A stretch of 44,042 bases of DNA. It comes from Bacteroidales bacterium. Lineage in GTDB: Bacteria; Bacteroidota; Bacteroidia; Bacteroidales; ML635J-15. Under the pieces are notes generated by a model, which made no database searches, had not been told where the DNA came from, and worked only from the letters and a program-made list of their open reading frames with translations. Location of the stretch: the NCBI GenBank assembly GCA_023228725.1, contig JALOAQ010000006.1, positions 1 to 44,042 on the forward strand. Reading direction: 5' to 3'. Every line of letters begins with the position of its first letter. Position 1 is the stretch's first letter. Shown here in pieces: positions 16,257 through 24,652 of the stretch. The position numbers and the translations under genes are program-made.

Positions 16257-17638
16257 TTTTTTATAGTTTTAATATACTCAAAATAAGATTTAACCTCTTT
16301 TTTCATAACCGGTGCTAATAATAATATAGCTATTAAGTTTGGAATTGTCATAAATGAAATTACTGTATCTACAAAATTCCAAACTAAGTCTATGCCCCAA
16401 ATACAACCTAAAAACACAAAAATACTAAAAATATAATAATAAGGTTTAATTGCTTTATCTCCCCATAAATATTGAATTGCTCTTGAGCCATAGTATGCCC
16501 AAGCAATTATAGTTGAAAACGCAAATAGAAATAAACCAATACTTATAATATGTTTGGCAAGCCAACTTAAACCAATATGATCAAATCCTCTTTCAAAGCC
16601 TAAAATAGTCATATTTACCCCTTGCGTATCATTACTAGTCCAAGCTCCTGTTACAACAATTACTAAAGCAGTAAGTGTGCAAATAATAATTGTATCAACT
16701 AATGGCTCTAACGATGCAACAAGTCCTTCTTGCATGGGGTGTTCGGTTTTGGCGGCAGCATGAGCCATAGGAGCAGAACCCTGCCCTGCTTCATTTGAAA
16801 ACAAGCCTCGTTTAACTCCCATTGTTATAGTTAAGATAAAAGAAGAACCCAAAAATCCTCCTGTTGCAGCAGTTCCGGTAAATGCATCTTTAAGAATCAT
16901 TGAAAAAGCATCTGGAATTGATTTATAAAAAACTACAAGAACTATAATAGCAGATAAAAAATAAAAAACTGCCATTATTGGTACTAACCTAACCGTTACT
17001 TCTGCTATTCTTTTTAAACCTCCAACAATAATTAATAAAACCAAAAGTGCTATAATAATTCCTGTTATATATTCAGGAATATTATAACTTGATTGCATAG
17101 AATCTGCTATTGAGTTAGCTTGTGCTAAATTTCCTGTACCAAAAGAGCATAAAACTGCGGCAAAAGCAAAAATCACAGCAAAATATTTTGAGTATTTTCC
17201 TAATTTATCTTTAAGACCGTACTCCATATAATACATTGGTCCGCCCGAAACCGAGCCATCAGCGTTTGTTATTCTATATTTTAATGCTAAAGTACATTCA
17301 ACTAGTTTTATCATCATTCCAAGAAAACCAACAACCCAAATCCAAAAAATTGCACCAGGTCCACCCCAATGTATAGCTAAAGCAACTCCAACAATATTGC
17401 CTGTGCCAACGGTTGCCGACAATGCTGTTGTTAATGCTTTAAAAGAAGAAACATCTCCTTTTGTTTTTTTAGTAGAGTATTTTCCTGAAACAATTTTTAG
17501 GGCATGCCCAAATTTTGATACTTGTAAAAATTTTAAATAAAATGTGAAAAATAAACCAGTTGGAATCAATATTAATAAAATTGCATAGCCTCCTATATAT
17601 TCATTATATGCTTTTAATATAGTGTTTAAAAAGTCCAT
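16253..17638 (-). CDS. Sodium:alanine/glycine symporter (AGCS family)
   Basis: Inner-membrane transporter of 461 residues with about 11 hydrophobic segments. It takes up alanine or glycine with sodium. The family signature GLFSNEAGQGSAPMAHAAAK is present near residue 280, along with TVGTGNIVGVALAIHWGGPG at about 75-95 and the PxMYxxGL-type loop GGPMYYMEYGL. The substrate range (alanine, glycine, D-forms) cannot be read from sequence. It lies 5 bases after the NSS transporter gene and overlaps the next gene by four bases, so the three form one operon. Confidence 0.92.
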   Translation of the reverse strand: MDFLNTILKAYNEYIGGYAILLILIPTGLFFTFYLKFLQVSKFGHALKIVSGKYSTKKTKGDVSSFKALTTALSATVGTGNIVGVALAIHWGGPGAIFWIWVVGFLGMMIKLVECTLALKYRITNADGSVSGGPMYYMEYGLKDKLGKYSKYFAVIFAFAAVLCSFGTGNLAQANSIADSMQSSYNIPEYITGIIIALLVLLIIVGGLKRIAEVTVRLVPIMAVFYFLSAIIVLVVFYKSIPDAFSMILKDAFTGTAATGGFLGSSFILTITMGVKRGLFSNEAGQGSAPMAHAAAKTEHPMQEGLVASLEPLVDTIIICTLTALVIVVTGAWTSNDTQGVNMTILGFERGFDHIGLSWLAKHIISIGLFLFAFSTIIAWAYYGSRAIQYLWGDKAIKPYYYIFSIFVFLGCIWGIDLVWNFVDTVISFMTIPNLIAILLLAPVMKKEVKSYFEYIKTIKK

Positions 17639-17643
17639 AACAT

Positions 17644-19002
17644 TTACATTAAATCTTTAATAAAAAATGCACCAATAGCAACTGCACCAATAGCAATAGG
17701 AGCCACCCACTTAATAATAAAAACAATAGAATTTAAAACAATAGGATTTACTTTACAGGATAATTTTACTTCGTCTATAAATTTAGATTTACCAAGATAC
17801 CAGCCTGTGAAAATAACTATTAATAAAGCACCAAAAGTTAATAAAATATTGGCTGAAACATAATCTGCCAATCCAAAAATAGTTTTATCGAATAATTTAA
17901 CATTTTTTAATGGACCAAAGGATAAAGTGCAAAATATTCCAAGAATGCTTATGGAAATAGTCGCAATTAATGTTGCTTTAAGTCTAGAAATTTTAAAATC
18001 TTCTTTAAAATAAGCAACAACAACTTCTAAAACAGAAATAGTGCTGGTTAAGGCTGCCAAAAATATTAGAACAAAAAATAAAATTCCAAAAACATAACCT
18101 CCAGGCATAGATTGAAAAATTCCAGGTAAAGTTATAAATACTAAACCCGGGCCGCCAGTGCTTTCGCCTCCTAATGCAAATAAAGCTGGAAAAACCATAA
18201 CTCCGCTTAAAATTGCAATTATTGTATCTGCTGCTGCAACTTGGAAAGAGGTCCCTAACAATGGAGTATCTTTGCGAATATATGAGCCATATGTAATTAA
18301 GGCACCCATTCCTATACTAAGAGAAAAAGCCGCTTGTCCTAAAGCCATTAAAACAACTTTAAAAGTGATTTTACTAAAATCAGGCTTAAATAAAAATTCT
18401 AATCCTTTTGATGCTCCAGGCAAAGTTAGACTTCTAACACAAACTGCAATTATTAAAACTAAAAGTAAAGGCATTAAAATTTTACTGGCTTTTTCTATTC
18501 CTTTACTAACGCCTCTAAAAACAATAAAAGCTGTTATCGCCATAACTACAATTTGCCATAAAATTGGATGAAAAGAACTTGCAGTAAAATTATTGAAGTC
18601 ATTACTTAATTGCCCATGTGTTTTGCCTGAAAATGAATTTTTAAAAGCTTGAAAAATATACTCTAAAGTCCAGCCGGAAACTGTGCTATAAAATGCTAAA
18701 ATTACAAAAGCTGCAATTATGCCCATTAAACCAACAAGCCACCAAGAGGTTTTAGGAGCAAGTTTGCGAAACGAACCCATAGCATTTGAGCCAGAACGTC
18801 TTCCTATAACAAACTCCGACATCATTACTGGAATACCAATAATGATAACAAAGAAAATATAAATTAATAAAAATGCTCCACCGCCATTTTCACCTGCTAT
18901 ATATGGAAAACGCCATATGTTCCCTAAACCAACAGCAGAGCCAACAGCTGCAACTATAACTCCAAATTTACCTGAAAAACTATCCCTTTTTTGATTTGAC
19001 AT
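17644..19002 (-). CDS. Sodium-dependent amino-acid transporter (NSS/SNF family)
   Basis: Inner-membrane symporter of 452 residues with 11-12 hydrophobic segments, LeuT-like. The first membrane segment carries the diagnostic unwound sodium/substrate site GSAVGLGNIWRFPYIAGENG (about 17-36). The loop GGxFLxIY and the TM6-TM7 region (AFFSLSIGMGALITYGSY-like AAFSLSIGMGALITYGSY) also match the family. Substrate not predictable; likely a hydrophobic or aromatic amino acid in bacterial members. First gene of a minus-strand operon with the AGCS symporter and the helix-hairpin-helix protein. A possible -7 element is at 19070-19077. Confidence 0.92.
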   Translation of the reverse strand: MSNQKRDSFSGKFGVIVAAVGSAVGLGNIWRFPYIAGENGGGAFLLIYIFFVIIIGIPVMMSEFVIGRRSGSNAMGSFRKLAPKTSWWLVGLMGIIAAFVILAFYSTVSGWTLEYIFQAFKNSFSGKTHGQLSNDFNNFTASSFHPILWQIVVMAITAFIVFRGVSKGIEKASKILMPLLLVLIIAVCVRSLTLPGASKGLEFLFKPDFSKITFKVVLMALGQAAFSLSIGMGALITYGSYIRKDTPLLGTSFQVAAADTIIAILSGVMVFPALFALGGESTGGPGLVFITLPGIFQSMPGGYVFGILFFVLIFLAALTSTISVLEVVVAYFKEDFKISRLKATLIATISISILGIFCTLSFGPLKNVKLFDKTIFGLADYVSANILLTFGALLIVIFTGWYLGKSKFIDEVKLSCKVNPIVLNSIVFIIKWVAPIAIGAVAIGAFFIKDLM

Positions 19003-19069
19003 AAAAATAAATTTTAGAACCTTTTATCAAGCTATTAATTAAAATAATTAATAACAATACTTTGATTTT

Positions 19070-19077
19070 CAAAAATA
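19070..19077 (-). promoter_or_regulatory. Candidate -7 element for the NSS/AGCS operon
   Basis: The minus strand reads TATTTTTG (exact TAnnTTTG), 67 bases before the ATG at 19002 in the 94-base gap after ispE. The motif is easy to meet by chance in this AT-rich stretch. Confidence 0.35.
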
Positions 19078-19096
19078 AAAAAAATATTGATACTTT

Positions 19097-19900
19097 TTAT
19101 AAAACAAAGCTTTTAATTTTATTACATGTTTTAAAACTTAAATTTGGTAATTTTTCATAAATTCCAAAAATTGCAGAACCAGAACCAGACATTTGTGCAT
19201 AAACAGCCCCTTTTTCGTATAATTCTTCTTTTATTGCTCCTAAATTTGGAAATTCTATGAATAAGTTTTTTTCAAAATCGTTGCTAATACAACTTTTCCA
19301 TTGATTTAAGGGTAATTTAATCAAAGATTTTAAACTTTGTTCCCAAGCCTTAGGTTTACAGTTTTTGTAGGCCTGAGCAGTATTAATATGTACATCTGGC
19401 AAACATAAAACTAAGTGTTTCCCACTTAAATTTAAAGAAATTTCGGAAAATTTATTCCCTAAACCTTGGGCAAAAACTGCTTTATTTTTAATAAAAAATG
19501 CACAATCAGCTCCTAATTTTGAAGCATAAAACTCCAACTCATCTTCTGATAAGCTCAAATTAAATAATTTGTTTAATAAAATTAAACTGTGTGCAGCATC
19601 TGAAGAGCCTGAACCTAAGCCACTTCCATAAACAACGTTTTTGTATAAAATAATTTTTACAGGACTTAGATTATATTCATTTTTTAAAAGCTTATAAGCC
19701 TTATAGCACAAGTTATCTTCGTATTTGCAATCAATTTTTTTTCCTAAATTAATTAATTCAAAATTTTCTGCTGGAATAATTTCTAAAATATCTTTATAGG
19801 GAATAGGATAAAATACTGTCTCAATATTGTGGAAACCATCCTGCCGTTTAGAAACAATATTTAAACCTATATTAATTTTGCTATTAGGAAAACTAATCAT
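19097..19900 (-). CDS. ispE: 4-diphosphocytidyl-2-C-methyl-D-erythritol kinase
   Basis: GHMP-family kinase of 267 residues that phosphorylates CDP-methylerythritol in the MEP pathway of isoprenoid synthesis. Visible motifs: SKINIGLNI (7-15, catalytic Lys region), the ATP loop GSGLGSGSSDAAHS (92-105), GADCAFF (about 130) with the catalytic Asp, and the third motif MSGSGSAIFG near the C-terminus. In the ATP loop one family glycine is a serine (GLGSGSS rather than GLGGGSS), which is a mild change. dxr, another enzyme of the pathway, lies at 34382. Divergent from der with about 128 bases between starts; no clear promoter was seen on its side. Confidence 0.95.
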   Translation of the reverse strand: MISFPNSKINIGLNIVSKRQDGFHNIETVFYPIPYKDILEIIPAENFELINLGKKIDCKYEDNLCYKAYKLLKNEYNLSPVKIILYKNVVYGSGLGSGSSDAAHSLILLNKLFNLSLSEDELEFYASKLGADCAFFIKNKAVFAQGLGNKFSEISLNLSGKHLVLCLPDVHINTAQAYKNCKPKAWEQSLKSLIKLPLNQWKSCISNDFEKNLFIEFPNLGAIKEELYEKGAVYAQMSGSGSAIFGIYEKLPNLSFKTCNKIKSFVL

Positions 19901-20005
19901 TTTGTAAAATTAAAATTATTTTCTAATAAAATAAATTTTTGCATAATTTTTCAATTTATAATACCAAAACAAGGATAAAGCTAATAAAAACAAGTGTATT
20001 TTTTT

Positions 20006-20013
20006 TATCTTTG
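20006..20013 (+). promoter_or_regulatory. -7 promoter element for der
   Basis: TATCTTTG is an exact TAnnTTTG match, 15 bases before the ATG at 20029. It supports that start over the longer reading frame from 19939, whose first codons lie upstream of the promoter. Confidence 0.6.
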
Positions 20014-20028
20014 CAGAAATTTTACATT

Positions 20029-21333
20029 ATGGGAAACATTGTTGCAATAGTAGGCCGTCCAAATGTTGGAAAATCAACACTTTTTAACAGGTTAATTGAA
20101 AGACGAGAAGCTATTGTTGATGATATTAGCGGTGTAACTAGAGATAGACTTTATGGACACTGTGAATGGAATGGAAAAATATTTTCAGTTGTTGATACTG
20201 GTGGATATATTAAAAACTCAGAAGATGTTTTTGAAAAGGAAATTGCACGACAAGTTATAATAGCTGTTGAAGAAGCAGATGTAATAATTTTTATGGTTGA
20301 TGTTCTTGCAGGATTAACCGACTTAGATGCTTCCGTGGCTGAATTATTAAGAAAATCGCAAAAACCAGTGATACTTACAGCAAATAAAGTTGATATAAAT
20401 GCCAGACTAATTGATACTTATGAATTTTATAATTTAGGCTTAGGTGAGATTTTTTCTGTATCAGCTATAAACGGTTTAGGAACAGGTGAACTTTTAGACG
20501 AAGTTGTTAAAGTTTTGCCCGAAGATGCTAATATTGAAGAAGATGAGCTTCCCCGAATTACAATAGTAGGTCGCCCAAATGTTGGAAAATCATCTTTGAC
20601 TAATGTGCTTATTGGTGAAGAAAGAAATATAGTAACAGATATACCAGGTACCACTCGCGATGCTATAAATACAAGATATAATAAATTTGGATTTGACTTT
20701 ATGCTTGTTGATACAGCCGGACTTAGAAAAAAATCTAAAGTGAGCGAGGATTTAGAGTTCTATTCTGTAATGAGATCAATTAGAGCTATAGAAAATTCTG
20801 ATTTATGTTTACTAATGATAGATGCAACACAAGGATTTGAAGCCCAAGATCAAAATATTTTAAATCTTATTCGTAAAAATAAAAAAGGAATAGTAATTTT
20901 AGTTAATAAATGGGATTTAATTGAAAAATCAACTAATACATTAAAAGAATATCAAAAATCTATAATGGAAAAAATTGCTCCTTTTAATGATATACCAATT
21001 TTATTTATTTCGGCTTTAACAAAACAAAGAATACATAAAGTAATAGAAACTGCATTGACAGTTTATGAAAACCGTAAGCAACGTATCCCTACTGCTAAAT
21101 TAAATGAAATTATGCTTCAAGCAATTGAGGATTTTAGCCCACCTTCAATAAAAGGTAAATATATAAAAATCAAATATGTAACTCAATTGCCAACACCAAC
21201 TCCGGTTTTTGCCTTTTTTGCCAACTTGCCTCAATATATAAAAGAGCCGTATAAAAGATATTTGGAAAATAAGCTAAGAGAAAATTTTAATTTTACAGGC
21301 GTTCCTATAGTTCTTGTTTTTAGAGGGAAATAG
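20029..21333 (+). CDS. der: Ribosome-associated GTPase Der (EngA)
   Basis: Essential tandem GTPase of 434 residues for 50S ribosome assembly. First G domain: GRPNVGKSTLFN (9-20), switch region GVTRDR, DTGGY, and TANKVD. Second G domain: GRPNVGKSSLTN, GTTRDA, DTAGLRKKSKV, and VNKWDL. A KH-like C-terminal domain follows, ending in the GVPIVLVFRGK strand. The start was set at ATG 20029, which gives the standard MGNIVAIVGRPN beginning; the 30 extra upstream codons in frame do not resemble the family and precede the promoter element. pheS follows 47 bases downstream with its own promoter. Confidence 0.97.
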   Translation: MGNIVAIVGRPNVGKSTLFNRLIERREAIVDDISGVTRDRLYGHCEWNGKIFSVVDTGGYIKNSEDVFEKEIARQVIIAVEEADVIIFMVDVLAGLTDLDASVAELLRKSQKPVILTANKVDINARLIDTYEFYNLGLGEIFSVSAINGLGTGELLDEVVKVLPEDANIEEDELPRITIVGRPNVGKSSLTNVLIGEERNIVTDIPGTTRDAINTRYNKFGFDFMLVDTAGLRKKSKVSEDLEFYSVMRSIRAIENSDLCLLMIDATQGFEAQDQNILNLIRKNKKGIVILVNKWDLIEKSTNTLKEYQKSIMEKIAPFNDIPILFISALTKQRIHKVIETALTVYENRKQRIPTAKLNEIMLQAIEDFSPPSIKGKYIKIKYVTQLPTPTPVFAFFANLPQYIKEPYKRYLENKLRENFNFTGVPIVLVFRGK

Positions 21334-21355
21334 TTAATTAATATTCAAAAAATTG

Positions 21356-21363
21356 TAAATTTG
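21356..21363 (+). promoter_or_regulatory. -7 promoter element for pheS
   Basis: TAAATTTG is an exact TAnnTTTG match, 17 bases before the ATG at 21381 in the short gap after der. Confidence 0.55.
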
Positions 21364-21380
21364 CATATAAAAATTAAAAA

Positions 21381-22400
21381 ATGATTGAGAAAATAAACAA
21401 AATACTTTCAGAAGTTCAAGAATTTAATCCTAAAGATATTCAAGAAATAGAAGTTTTTAGAATAGAATATTTGTCAAAAAAAGGAAAAATTTCTGCACTT
21501 TTTGATGAGTTTAGAAATCTTGATGCAGAGCAAAAAAGAGAAGTTGGAGTAAAAATAAATATTTTAAAACAAACAGCTACAGAAAAGTTAAATCAACTTA
21601 AAGAACAGCTTTTTGTGGATAATACTGGTAAAGTAGATATTGATTTAACCAGACCAAGTGAAGCTATAAAATTAGGAGCAAGGCATCCACTTTCTGTTGT
21701 GCATAATCAAATTATAGAAATTTTTACAAAATTGGGTTTTTCTGTTTCAGACGGACCTGAAATTGAAGATGATAATCATAATTTTGCTTTATTGAATTTT
21801 CCTGAGCATCATCCTGCACGTGATATGCAAGATACATTTTTTATTTCTGAGGATATGAATGTTCTTTTACGAACTCATACTTCATCTGTTCAAGCTCACG
21901 AAATGACAGAACAAAAACCACCTATACGTAGCTTATCGCCTGGTAGAGTTTATAGAAATGAAGCTATTTCAGCTCGGGCTCATTGTCTTTTTCATCAAGT
22001 AGAAGGTTTATATATAGATAAAAATGTTTCTTTTGCTGATCTTAAACAAACATTAGAGATTTTTGCTAAAGAAATGTTTGGTGAACATACAAAAATAAGA
22101 TTACGACCATCATATTTCCCTTTTACTGAACCTTCGGCAGAAGTTGACGTTAGTTGTAGCCTCTGCGGCGGAAAAGGTTGTACAGTTTGTAAATATACAG
22201 GTTGGTTAGAAATTTTGGGCTGTGGAATGGTTGATCCAAATGTCCTCGAAGCAAGTGGAATTAATTCAAAAATTTGGTCAGGCTTTGCTTTTGGAATGGG
22301 AATAGAAAGAATTACTATGTTAAAATATGGAATAAAAGATTTAAGACTATTTTTTGAAAATGACATTAGATTTTTAAACCAATTTATATCTGCAATTTAG
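21381..22400 (+). CDS. pheS: Phenylalanyl-tRNA synthetase alpha subunit
   Basis: Catalytic subunit (339 residues) of the alpha2-beta2 class II synthetase that charges tRNA-Phe. An N-terminal coiled-coil (about 1-85) contacts tRNA. Class II motif 2 is seen in SLSPGRVYRNEAISARAHCLFHQ-like sequence (core GRVYRNE), the cysteine-bearing CSLCGGKGCTVC with GWLEILGCGMV, and motif 3 as GFAFGMGIERITML. The beta subunit (pheT) is not in the window; it is commonly unlinked in Bacteroidota. The hydrolase gene begins 4 bases after the stop and is probably co-transcribed. Confidence 0.97.
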   Translation: MIEKINKILSEVQEFNPKDIQEIEVFRIEYLSKKGKISALFDEFRNLDAEQKREVGVKINILKQTATEKLNQLKEQLFVDNTGKVDIDLTRPSEAIKLGARHPLSVVHNQIIEIFTKLGFSVSDGPEIEDDNHNFALLNFPEHHPARDMQDTFFISEDMNVLLRTHTSSVQAHEMTEQKPPIRSLSPGRVYRNEAISARAHCLFHQVEGLYIDKNVSFADLKQTLEIFAKEMFGEHTKIRLRPSYFPFTEPSAEVDVSCSLCGGKGCTVCKYTGWLEILGCGMVDPNVLEASGINSKIWSGFAFGMGIERITMLKYGIKDLRLFFENDIRFLNQFISAI

Positions 22401-22403
22401 AAA

Positions 22404-23204
22404 ATGATTTTAAATCATATTGAAATTGGAAATAATAATAGTAATATTCTTGTAATCTTACACGGACTTTACGGAAGTGGTGAAAGTTGGACAAGAGTAG
22501 CAAATTTGTTAAGCGATAAATTTAAAATTTATTTACCAGATTTAAGAAATCATGGCGAATCTTTCCATAATCCATCTCATACTTACCCAGAACTTGTTGA
22601 AGATTTAAAATCTTGGGCTGATTATTTAGGCCTTGAAAAATTTAATCTTTTAGGTCATTCTATGGGTGGAAAAACTGCTATGTTTTTTGCAAATAAGTAT
22701 TCACAATATATAAATAAACTTATTGTTGCAGACATCTCTCCCAGAAATTATTCTAATCTAATGCAACATGTTCCAAGTATTAATTTCCATTTGAATTTAA
22801 TTTCAATGATGTTGAAACTTGAACCAGAAAAGTATAAATCTTATAGGCAAGTTGCGGAAAATCTTGTAAATTACGAAGAAAATATTAAAAATATTATCTT
22901 AAAAAATTTGACTAAAAAAGACGGTAAAATGTATTGGAAATTGAATTTACAGGCAATCTCCGATAACTTGCCAGAAATAATGAAAGGCTTGGATGCTGAT
23001 GATTTTATTGAAAAAAAAATACTTTTGCCAACGCTTTTTTTAAAAGGAAGTTTATCAAATTATATTACTAATCAAGATTTTAAGCTTATAGAATTTATTT
23101 TTCCTAATTCTAAAATTGAAATAGTAGAAAATACCGGACATTGGTTACATTTTGAAAAACCACAAGAAGTTGCAAATAAAATTATTCATTTTTTATCTGA
23201 TTAA
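22404..23204 (+). CDS. Alpha/beta-hydrolase (YbfF-like esterase)
   Basis: Cytoplasmic alpha/beta-hydrolase of 266 residues. The oxyanion loop is LHGLYGSGESW (19-29), the strand DLRNHGES follows, the nucleophile elbow is GHSMGG (near 84-89) and the terminal catalytic His lies in NTGHWLHFEKP. The order LHGL-DxRNHGxS-GHSMGGK is what I recall from E. coli YbfF-type thioesterases/esterases. The substrate is unknown. It sits between pheS (3-base gap) and fumC (2-base gap), so the three are likely one transcript; the neighbours do not reveal its job. Confidence 0.85.
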   Translation: MILNHIEIGNNNSNILVILHGLYGSGESWTRVANLLSDKFKIYLPDLRNHGESFHNPSHTYPELVEDLKSWADYLGLEKFNLLGHSMGGKTAMFFANKYSQYINKLIVADISPRNYSNLMQHVPSINFHLNLISMMLKLEPEKYKSYRQVAENLVNYEENIKNIILKNLTKKDGKMYWKLNLQAISDNLPEIMKGLDADDFIEKKILLPTLFLKGSLSNYITNQDFKLIEFIFPNSKIEIVENTGHWLHFEKPQEVANKIIHFLSD

Positions 23205-23206
23205 TT

Positions 23207-24589
23207 ATGACAAAATTTAGACAAGAAAAAGATAGTATGGGTTTTGTAGAAGTCCCTGCTGATAAATATTGGGGAGCACAAACACAACGTTCACTCCAAA
23301 ATTTTAAAATTGGTGGAAAAATGCCAATAGAAGTAATTTATGCTATGGCAATTTTAAAAAAATCTTGTGCTAAGGCTAATCAAATTAAGGGCGTTTTAAG
23401 TGAAGAAAAAGCAAAACTTATTGCTATGGTTTGTGATGAAATATGTCAAGCTAAACATGATGAGCAATTTCCATTAGTCGTTTTTCAAACCGGTTCTGGC
23501 ACTCAAACAAACATGAACTTAAACGAGGTTATTGCAAATCGTGCACATGTAATAAATGGAGGAAAACTTAGCGACTCAAAAAAAATCTTACACCCAAATG
23601 ATGATGTAAATAAAAGTCAATCTTCCAACGATACTTTTCCTTCGGCAATGAATATTGCTGCAAAAACTCTTATTGTAAATAAAACATTGCCTTCTCTTCG
23701 CCGACTTTACGAGGAATTTGTAAAATTATCAAAAAAGTTTTCTGATAAAATAAAAACTGGCAGAACTCATATGATGGATGCAACACCAATAAGTTTTGGT
23801 CAAGAGTTTTCAGGATATGCCGCACAAATAGAGTATGGGATTAAAACTTTAGAGAAAAGTTTAGACCATCTTTCTGAACTTGCTATTGGTGGAACTGCTG
23901 TAGGAACAGGACTAAATGCTCCCAAAGGCTATGATAAAGAAGTTTGTAAATATGTGTCAGAATATTCGAAAATTGAATTTAAAACAGCAAATAATAAATT
24001 TGAAGCTTTAGCAGCCCAAGACTCCATTTTAGAAACTCATTCTGCACTAAAACAAATTGCAACAGCAATATATAAAATTGCTAACGATTTTAGGTTAATG
24101 GCAAGTGGACCAAGATGTGGTTTAAACGAAATTTTTATACCTGAAAATGAACCAGGCTCATCGATAATGCCAGGAAAAGTTAATCCAACCCAAATCGAGG
24201 CAATTACAATGGTGTGCGCCCAAATTATTGGTAACGACCTCAGCATTACAACTTCTGCAATGAACGGACATTTTGAACTAAATGTTTTTAGACCTGTAAT
24301 GATTAAGAATTTTTTAGAATCTGCAAATATTTTGGCTGAAGCATGTGATTCTTTCCTAGATAACTGCCTTGCAGGAGTTGAAATTAATGATAAACAAGTG
24401 CAAGAATATTTGAATAAATCTCTAATGACTGTAACAGCTTTAAATACTGCAATTGGATACGATAAAGCAGCAGAAATTGCCAAAAATGCTCATAATAAAG
24501 GAATTAGCTTAAAAAAATCTGCAATGCAAATTGGCATAATTTCAGAAAAAGACTTCGACAATATAGTTGACCCACGTAAAATGATATAA
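23207..24589 (+). CDS. fumC: Class II fumarate hydratase
   Basis: Tetrameric, iron-independent enzyme (460 residues) that hydrates fumarate to malate in the TCA cycle or runs in reverse in the reductive branch. Signatures: TGSGTQTNMN (95-104), SSNDTFPS (139-146), TGRTHMMDA (184-192, catalytic His188) and the flexible loop GSSIMPGKVNP (317-327). Closely related aspartase and argininosuccinate lyase differ in these segments; THMMDATPIS favours fumarase. Third gene of the pheS transcript. asnB follows after 63 bases with its own promoter. Confidence 0.95.
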   Translation: MTKFRQEKDSMGFVEVPADKYWGAQTQRSLQNFKIGGKMPIEVIYAMAILKKSCAKANQIKGVLSEEKAKLIAMVCDEICQAKHDEQFPLVVFQTGSGTQTNMNLNEVIANRAHVINGGKLSDSKKILHPNDDVNKSQSSNDTFPSAMNIAAKTLIVNKTLPSLRRLYEEFVKLSKKFSDKIKTGRTHMMDATPISFGQEFSGYAAQIEYGIKTLEKSLDHLSELAIGGTAVGTGLNAPKGYDKEVCKYVSEYSKIEFKTANNKFEALAAQDSILETHSALKQIATAIYKIANDFRLMASGPRCGLNEIFIPENEPGSSIMPGKVNPTQIEAITMVCAQIIGNDLSITTSAMNGHFELNVFRPVMIKNFLESANILAEACDSFLDNCLAGVEINDKQVQEYLNKSLMTVTALNTAIGYDKAAEIAKNAHNKGISLKKSAMQIGIISEKDFDNIVDPRKMI

Positions 24590-24627
24590 TTTTTACGAAT
24601 ATTTATTATAAATTCCATAGAATATGT

Positions 24628-24635
24628 TAATTTTG
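24628..24635 (+). promoter_or_regulatory. -7 promoter element for asnB
   Basis: TAATTTTG is an exact TAnnTTTG match, 17 bases before the ATG at 24653. Confidence 0.55.
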
Positions 24636-24652
24636 TTTTTAAATTAATTGAA

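Noticed and set aside
18158..18571. 137-codon plus-strand open frame antisense to the NSS transporter
   Set aside because: It is opposite conserved membrane segments of a clear transporter and has low-complexity Lys/Ile composition; no promoter element upstream.
24037..24483. 148-codon minus-strand open frame in fumC
   Set aside because: Antisense shadow of a secure housekeeping gene; no family resemblance.
24595..24615. Small A/T palindrome after fumC as a terminator
   Set aside because: Stem made only of A-T pairs, no G-C core and no T tract.
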